From positions 62,001 through 126,000 of the forward strand of contig NZ_OY730230.1 in assembly GCF_963422545.1 (NCBI RefSeq): a stretch of DNA of 64,000 nucleotides, given 5' to 3'. The DNA is from an uncultured Flavobacterium sp. (GTDB lineage: Bacteria > Bacteroidota > Bacteroidia > Flavobacteriales > Flavobacteriaceae). Position 1 is the first letter of the stretch; the number at the start of each line of letters is the position of its first letter. The notes below the pieces were generated by a model. That model worked only from the letters and a program-made list of their open reading frames with translations. It ran no database searches and was not told the DNA's origin. This document shows positions 60,201 through 64,000 of this stretch, in pieces. A program made the translations under genes and the position numbers.

Positions 60201-63200
60201 GCAGCTAGTTCAGCTTTAGTATAAATTACTTGATCTGAAACTGGTGAACCAGGAGTTTTACTGATTTGGACTAATTCATAATGAGCCAATTTATCACCTT
60301 TTGCGAAAACAGATGTATACGCGCTAACTTTTACGGTTTTTGCATGAGTTGTAAGTTTTAAAGTTGGATCAATCGCAGACTCAGGGAAAATAATTTCCAG
60401 TTTATCATAGTTTTTGAACGAAAGAGATCTCCTAAAGCCAAAAGGATTTCTTTCGGCAGAAATACTCATAAAATCTCCATTTACAAGTTGGCCATCTACA
60501 ATTTCAGGAGCTTCACCAACAAGTTTAAAGAACAATCCGTTAATTTTATCTGCTTCATATTGAGTTGGTACATAATAACGTTTTCCAATTCTTTTGTTTA
60601 AGAAATTAACAGACTCCGGTTCAATTTTATCTGATACACAGAATAACTTAGAAGGAGTGATTCCGAATTGTTCTGGAACATGCCAGCCAGGTTCTCCCGC
60701 ACTTAAATATGAAAACGGATTGGTTGCCAATACACGAATACTATCGTATTGATCAATTACTTTTTGCCATTGTGCCCAAGGTAAATCTTTTACAAGATCT
60801 CTTGAAGTGCCTCCCGGTACAACAGCTTCAAATGGGTGGTAACGCTCCCATTGATTTGTAGTGCTATTCCACGAGTTTAATCCAATAGATTCAATTGAAT
60901 ATTCATGTTTTACCTGACGAAGTTTTCTACCTGCTTTAGATGTAGCCTCTGGTGGTTTTATATCGGTATAATTTTTCGCATCGGCAGTATATCCACCAAT
61001 TATTTTAGAAAGGCTGGTATTTGGTAATAATCCTTTGGCCATTTTAATATCGATGTATGTATCTAAAGGAATTATTTTAGAAATTGCAGTTGCATTGGCA
61101 GGCATTTCATTAAAATAATTAAGTAAAAAAGCTTCATTTGTAAGCATGTGTACCCCTTTTACAGAATCAGCTGTTCTGTCATCCTTACCATCACCGTATG
61201 TTCCTTTTGGAAGCGGGCTGTATGGCGTACGGTCTACAATTCTGTTAATATCCCATTGAAGTTCAATTAAGAAGTTTTTACGAACTCTTATAAAACCAAT
61301 TTTGATACGTACACTTAATTCTAGTTTAGCATAAATCAGGAATGGTTTAAAGGATTCTACAGAGAATATGGTGTCTAAAACAATTTCAATATTGATGATC
61401 CAGATTTTAATCTGAATACCTCCACCAGCAGCAATATAACCACCCATTTGAGGACCTTTGAATGAAATTTTCCCACCCATTTCTAAATAAGCCCATAATT
61501 TGACTTTTGCAGGCCCGAAGTTTTTCTCTAGTTTAAAGTCTAATCTGGCACCAGCCTCAATTCCCTGAGCCGATAACATAATAAATGCCTTAGCCGTAAA
61601 TAAGGTTAAGATCCTGGCTGTAATCGGGTCTTTTTTAGATCCGATATTAATGTACCAGGGCTTCTGATTTTTAAAGAAAAACCCAGCTTCTAATAAAGCA
61701 TGTACCCTTATGATTTCTCCACCAGCTGCAGGCATTTGAAAATCTGCTCCGGCAGCCAACTCTAATGAATCATCTCCAAAGGCAACCATTGCGAAAAACG
61801 GAGGTGTACTTTGATCTTTCTCAATAGGTCCTAATCGGTCACCAAGAACGCTTAATCCTGCCTCAATATAGAATAATGTTGGAAGAGAAAGCAACAACAT
61901 TGCTCGAAGTGTTAATATACTTCCTCCTGTAGTTTCAAAAGTTGCACCTGCTCCAATAGAAAATGGTGAATCATATTGTAAAGAGTCTGGAGGACCACTG
62001 AATTTTCTAATGTTGATCCCTGCTTTTGGGTGTTTATAATATTCGTACCAGGAATCATCTACCGTTAATCCGGCTGCTTTTTTGGTAGCCACATATCTAA
62101 ATCCTAATAAACCTCTGAAACCAGTGATCGAAACAAATCCAAGCGGAATACCGGTAGGTAATTCAATACTCGCATCAACTAAAAAAGCTGGATATTTAGG
62201 AGCAAAACGCATCCCAACGCTTCCTGTAATTTTAGCCTTTGGTAATTTTAAAGAAACTTCACCCATGAATTCTTTAGATTTTCCTGGCTCAGGAAGCGAA
62301 ATCATACCATGAATAATGGCCATAGCTGATTCTTGTGTCGCTGTTCCGGGAATAATCAAATCGACTTCGATAGTCTGAATTCTGATGAAAGAATCTTTAA
62401 AACCTTCTTCTGTAGAATAGTAATATTTAATACCTTCACCACGAGCATCTAATCCTAACGGATTGACACTGATAGAACCATCAAATCCCCAAAAATTATA
62501 TTTTTTCCCATTAATTTGAGTTGAACCAAAATTGATATTGGTTGCCGCCATCTGAACTGGTCCAAGATCTATTGGTAAACTAACAGGAATAGGTATAGAG
62601 CCTCCTTCAACTTCAATACTTCCATCACTGTAAACACGAAGTTTTTCAACCTCAAAACCCTGACCTTTTGCTAATCTGTAAATTAATGTATCTTCAGGAA
62701 AAGACACATAACAAGAAGTTCCTATGTAATAATCATCATCTTCTTTTCCAAGTTCAAAACTATGAAAATCGAAGTTTACAAGACCAAACAGAGAGGCTTT
62801 AGGCTCACTTGCTTTGTCAAAAGAAGCTGTTAAATTAAAGTCACCATCATCATAGAGATGTCCTTCAAGTGTCGCATGGAAAGAGCTTCCGTCTGGGTTT
62901 TTTAATTTGTTTATAATTAATTGCCCTTTAATGTTTGATCCAATGACCTTGTTTTGTTTGAAAGAAATATCAAATTTATTGAAGCCAATTTCAAAACCAC
63001 GACTAGGGGAACCAATTTTTTTCCAGAGTGTATTCTTATCTTCAAGCTTCGATAGAAATGCTTGATAATCTTTTGCGTTCTTAAAAGTATAAACAGTAGA
63101 TGGAGTAACAGATGAAGATACTAATGTAGATTTAGTTGTTAATGTTAAAGGATAATTAAAAGGATATGGCAAACTACTGACAGCATTTAACTGTTGTAAA

Positions 63201-64000
63201 TAAACAAGTAATTCGTCATAATTTGCAATTGTTTTTATTTCTACAACATCAGTTACCTCATTCTTTTTGAACATTGTAAGTGGGTAATGAAAATCGAATT
63301 TATCACCAAAATAACTAAAAACACCAGTAGTTACAGGAACTGTTTCCAGATAAATATCTCCAGAAAGCCCACCGGTTCCAATCAATAAATCAGATGCTCC
63401 AATTCTTAGTGTTGTAGTTGTACTTCCTTGGCCTTCTTTCTCATAATCATGAAACCATTTTGCAGGTAAAGTTACCGATACAGCACGGGCGTATACTCCA
63501 ATAAAATCATCAGGCCTGCCATCTGCAGTAGCTTCAGGAATATTTGTTTTTTTACTTAAATCGAGTTTTAAAGTGTCTAATTCAAGGATCATTCCGGTAT
63601 TACCGATCATTGCATATTTAGAAGGACTTAAAGATCCCCCTAATTCAAATTGATATCCAATTCCGCCTTGAGTATCAGCAGAAAGTAAAGCTTGTGCAAA
63701 TCTAAATTGTGTTTTAGGATTTGGATTTGCAGGATCAGTATAAGGAGTTCCATTTATAGTTACGGGTTTCAAATATGAATTTGGAAACTCTATAGCGGCA
63801 CTCAACTGTAATGTTACTCTTGCCTTTGGAGTAATGATATTTTTGACGTAGCTGTCAATATCCTCAGGAATCAAGCTTTTGAAGAAACTTTTTACATTTT
63901 TAATAGAATTTTCAATGCTCGATTCATCCAAAAGATACAATAAAAATGCAGCAATTGAAGCTTCATCACTAAATTGGTTTTTAATGGCTAAAACCAATTC
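57218..64000 (-). CDS. Giant protein of unknown function, 5' end outside the window
   Basis: At least 2259 residues. The reading frame is still open at the window edge (the apparent start near 63997 is a TTG preceded by coding sequence), so the true start lies beyond 64000. No signal peptide or membrane helix is visible. Residues about 600-1000 form a repeated beta-rich region (LPTGIPLGFVSITGFRGLLGFRYV; FFAMVAFGDDSLELAAGADF; LEMGGKISFKGPQMGGYIAAGGG) that, from memory, resembles very large DUF6603-type proteins; this needs a profile search. Residues about 1400-1750 look propeller-like (FNKLLPLLNNELLWINTLAT; VIANGKVLLTVKMTNQKFGLAQLN). It ends 12 bp before the von Willebrand A gene. A scaffold or outer element of the particle is only a guess. 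Confidence 0.6.
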   Translation of the reverse strand, partial: ELVLAIKNQFSDEASIAAFLLYLLDESSIENSIKNVKSFFKSLIPEDIDSYVKNIITPKARVTLQLSAAIEFPNSYLKPVTINGTPYTDPANPNPKTQFRFAQALLSADTQGGIGYQFELGGSLSPSKYAMIGNTGMILELDTLKLDLSKKTNIPEATADGRPDDFIGVYARAVSVTLPAKWFHDYEKEGQGSTTTTLRIGASDLLIGTGGLSGDIYLETVPVTTGVFSYFGDKFDFHYPLTMFKKNEVTDVVEIKTIANYDELLVYLQQLNAVSSLPYPFNYPLTLTTKSTLVSSSVTPSTVYTFKNAKDYQAFLSKLEDKNTLWKKIGSPSRGFEIGFNKFDISFKQNKVIGSNIKGQLIINKLKNPDGSSFHATLEGHLYDDGDFNLTASFDKASEPKASLFGLVNFDFHSFELGKEDDDYYIGTSCYVSFPEDTLIYRLAKGQGFEVEKLRVYSDGSIEVEGGSIPIPVSLPIDLGPVQMAATNINFGSTQINGKKYNFWGFDGSISVNPLGLDARGEGIKYYYSTEEGFKDSFIRIQTIEVDLIIPGTATQESAMAIIHGMISLPEPGKSKEFMGEVSLKLPKAKITGSVGMRFAPKYPAFLVDASIELPTGIPLGFVSITGFRGLLGFRYVATKKAAGLTVDDSWYEYYKHPKAGINIRKFSGPPDSLQYDSPFSIGAGATFETTGGSILTLRAMLLLSLPTLFYIEAGLSVLGDRLGPIEKDQSTPPFFAMVAFGDDSLELAAGADFQMPAAGGEIIRVHALLEAGFFFKNQKPWYINIGSKKDPITARILTLFTAKAFIMLSAQGIEAGARLDFKLEKNFGPAKVKLWAYLEMGGKISFKGPQMGGYIAAGGGIQIKIWIINIEIVLDTIFSVESFKPFLIYAKLELSVRIKIGFIRVRKNFLIELQWDINRIVDRTPYSPLPKGTYGDGKDDRTADSVKGVHMLTNEAFLLNYFNEMPANATAISKIIPLDTYIDIKMAKGLLPNTSLSKIIGGYTADAKNYTDIKPPEATSKAGRKLRQVKHEYSIESIGLNSWNSTTNQWERYHPFEAVVPGGTSRDLVKDLPWAQWQKVIDQYDSIRVLATNPFSYLSAGEPGWHVPEQFGITPSKLFCVSDKIEPESVNFLNKRIGKRYYVPTQYEADKINGLFFKLVGEAPEIVDGQLVNGDFMSISAERNPFGFRRSLSFKNYDKLEIIFPESAIDPTLKLTTHAKTVKVSAYTSVFAKGDKLAHYELVQISKTPGSPVSDQVIYTKAELAAAITLYDNKTDVSLKNKIDKIIISPVAANAEAILEVRNKIAALFNDTYTSTNGEFIMSEPSNLVEYDRLLALLAQLKADAGNDNPTGVVQPLTFTRFYGYNGRALYEFDKLFKYNDTYLISFHPKPNTTVIAQIDAKGNLLRERLLNGLVTSMQVVNDNLLITQALNATQCKGIGEAIIDDTFVVGCVNPAATTAIIELDSELNKTFGMQYMNTYSTGFNKLLPLLNNELLWINTLATDTQINWVNGTDRSILSGIKIDEVAIKVLQHNATDFSLITKNKKIVSFSIDASTQAITVRDTKLVSESSISEITDAVIANGKVLLTVKMTNQKFGLAQLNGTNITIVKNDIIFDSAVYLSNNTLTDNSVIAYNEKYLFVFNTSLELTRLIERGSADDNASIINIQNAPSVNEILMLSSKTNEKGVYFSLFNDQFDNCSLHPATTVSVVSSASALTSSTVNRTDLGTIIKFEYKGGTKSSKLLTINSIICSSGGNPDDDNEVDYTTYIQQIEWLTKESAMHNSTIPGSEAVAEDNKAMEAAIQNTVQPIWRPNTTYCLDFTLTDKVDNKDTTQFNYYYGFKTLGPVGHYPVPDPVVPAGQLAPAKNELTELSKSPLTSLRQYLDYNRSYPNADGSLLLSKPSFYGNKECKVSLFFAKPYVYHMLKDWEDYGTGRPKIEGVLNLIIKDPLNDVLIPYPLLAETTTYPKAEADNAAWVDDNDPRIPLNIQMLQNMIKGSTDLRCTITIGSALKPKSYGYEVKLTDLKPSKLYTILVKNFFDDNKDGTKTENENVLVHQFGFQTSRYKNFAEQVHSYVIEEKDQLGAVINSRKALFDVKLSLVPDQIQALSDVVAGVSTNALSNAIALKYQHSFDRAIEGILKLSPLDPAQRTEVNRIIDTTTGDVVALLIRNPEPFNIPKIPLDEIKDSISIVGGTGYTVLHSKDYSQALIMHTSKKITETNLNVQFDYRMWNTQGSTPLTVSADKQILPIALELQNINL

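Noticed and set aside
63995..63997. Apparent TTG start of the giant protein 3 bp from the window edge.
   Set aside because: The frame stays open to 64000 and the TTG is simply the first possible start inside the window; the gene is treated as partial.
34178..64000. A diversity-generating retroelement or an invertase-driven shufflon behind the variable fibres.
   Set aside because: No reverse transcriptase, template repeat, invertase or recombinase gene is visible in the window; the repeats present are direct gene-length paralogues and an in-frame tandem repeat.
34178..64000. A complete prophage.
   Set aside because: No integrase, replication, packaging, capsid, portal or lysis enzyme gene is present; only fibre-like and accessory proteins are seen.

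Overview
The window looks like chromosomal DNA of a Flavobacterium or a close Flavobacteriaceae relative. The base composition is AT-rich, there is a sigma/anti-sigma-controlled SusC/SusD pair, a second TonB-dependent receptor, DUF5690 and DUF5977 proteins, AT-rich intergenic regions with TAnnTTTG-like boxes, and many dispersed hairpin repeats of the kind common in Flavobacterium genomes. I see no rRNA, tRNA or CRISPR array.

Layout. (1) 191-6856: ECF sigma factor, FecR-type anti-sigma factor, SusC-like receptor with an N-terminal signalling (STN) domain and SusD-like lipoprotein, i.e. a trans-envelope-regulated nutrient uptake locus. (2) 7328-10035: small orphan proteins and an IS200-like/RAYT transposase inside a near-perfect 31-bp inverted repeat. 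(3) 10037-16340, minus strand: an AAA ATPase, then a probable envelope redox operon (ankyrin protein, DUF2271 protein, PepSY/flavodoxin reductase, ApbE flavin transferase). The DUF2271 protein carries a TGAS sequence resembling an ApbE target site. (4) 16664-20788: small efflux pump plus Crp-family regulator, a TetR regulator and SDR enzyme sharing a palindromic operator, and an overlapping GNAT/MarR pair. (5) 20813-23965: a large superfamily 1 helicase, followed by an array of transposase-associated palindromes. (6) 24583-33938: TonB-dependent receptor, DUF5690 transporter, FAD oxidoreductase, phosphonatase-like HAD hydrolase, a lipoprotein phosphatase/pyrophosphatase with an inserted LamG domain, and an XRE-cupin regulator. 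Together these suggest organophosphonate or organophosphate use.

(7) 34178-64000 is the most unusual part: about 30 kb on the minus strand encoding proteins that look like tail fibres or fibre-associated proteins of a phage tail or extracellular contractile injection particle. None has a visible secretion signal. Five proteins share an N-terminal sequence beginning MSI(N/D)HNRIK. Three of them are near-identical 252-residue paralogues, each followed 2 bp later by a different partner that begins MG(S/H)L(I/L)QNT and continues into leucine-rich BspA-like, DUF285 or LamG-like domains. Upstream in the same direction lie two DUF5977 proteins (one ending in a Hint self-processing domain), a decayed holin-like membrane gene, a coiled-coil protein, a 970-residue tail-fibre-like protein with a beta-propeller, a 1947-residue von Willebrand A protein and a giant protein of more than 2259 residues that runs off the window. 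The structural core of such a particle (sheath, tube, baseplate) is not in this window, so the assignment to a particle is inference.

Several intergenic spaces hold composite inverted repeats built from the same phrases (for example ccacagattaaaggattaaa and its complement), which suggests a family of small non-autonomous elements that often sit where terminators are expected.
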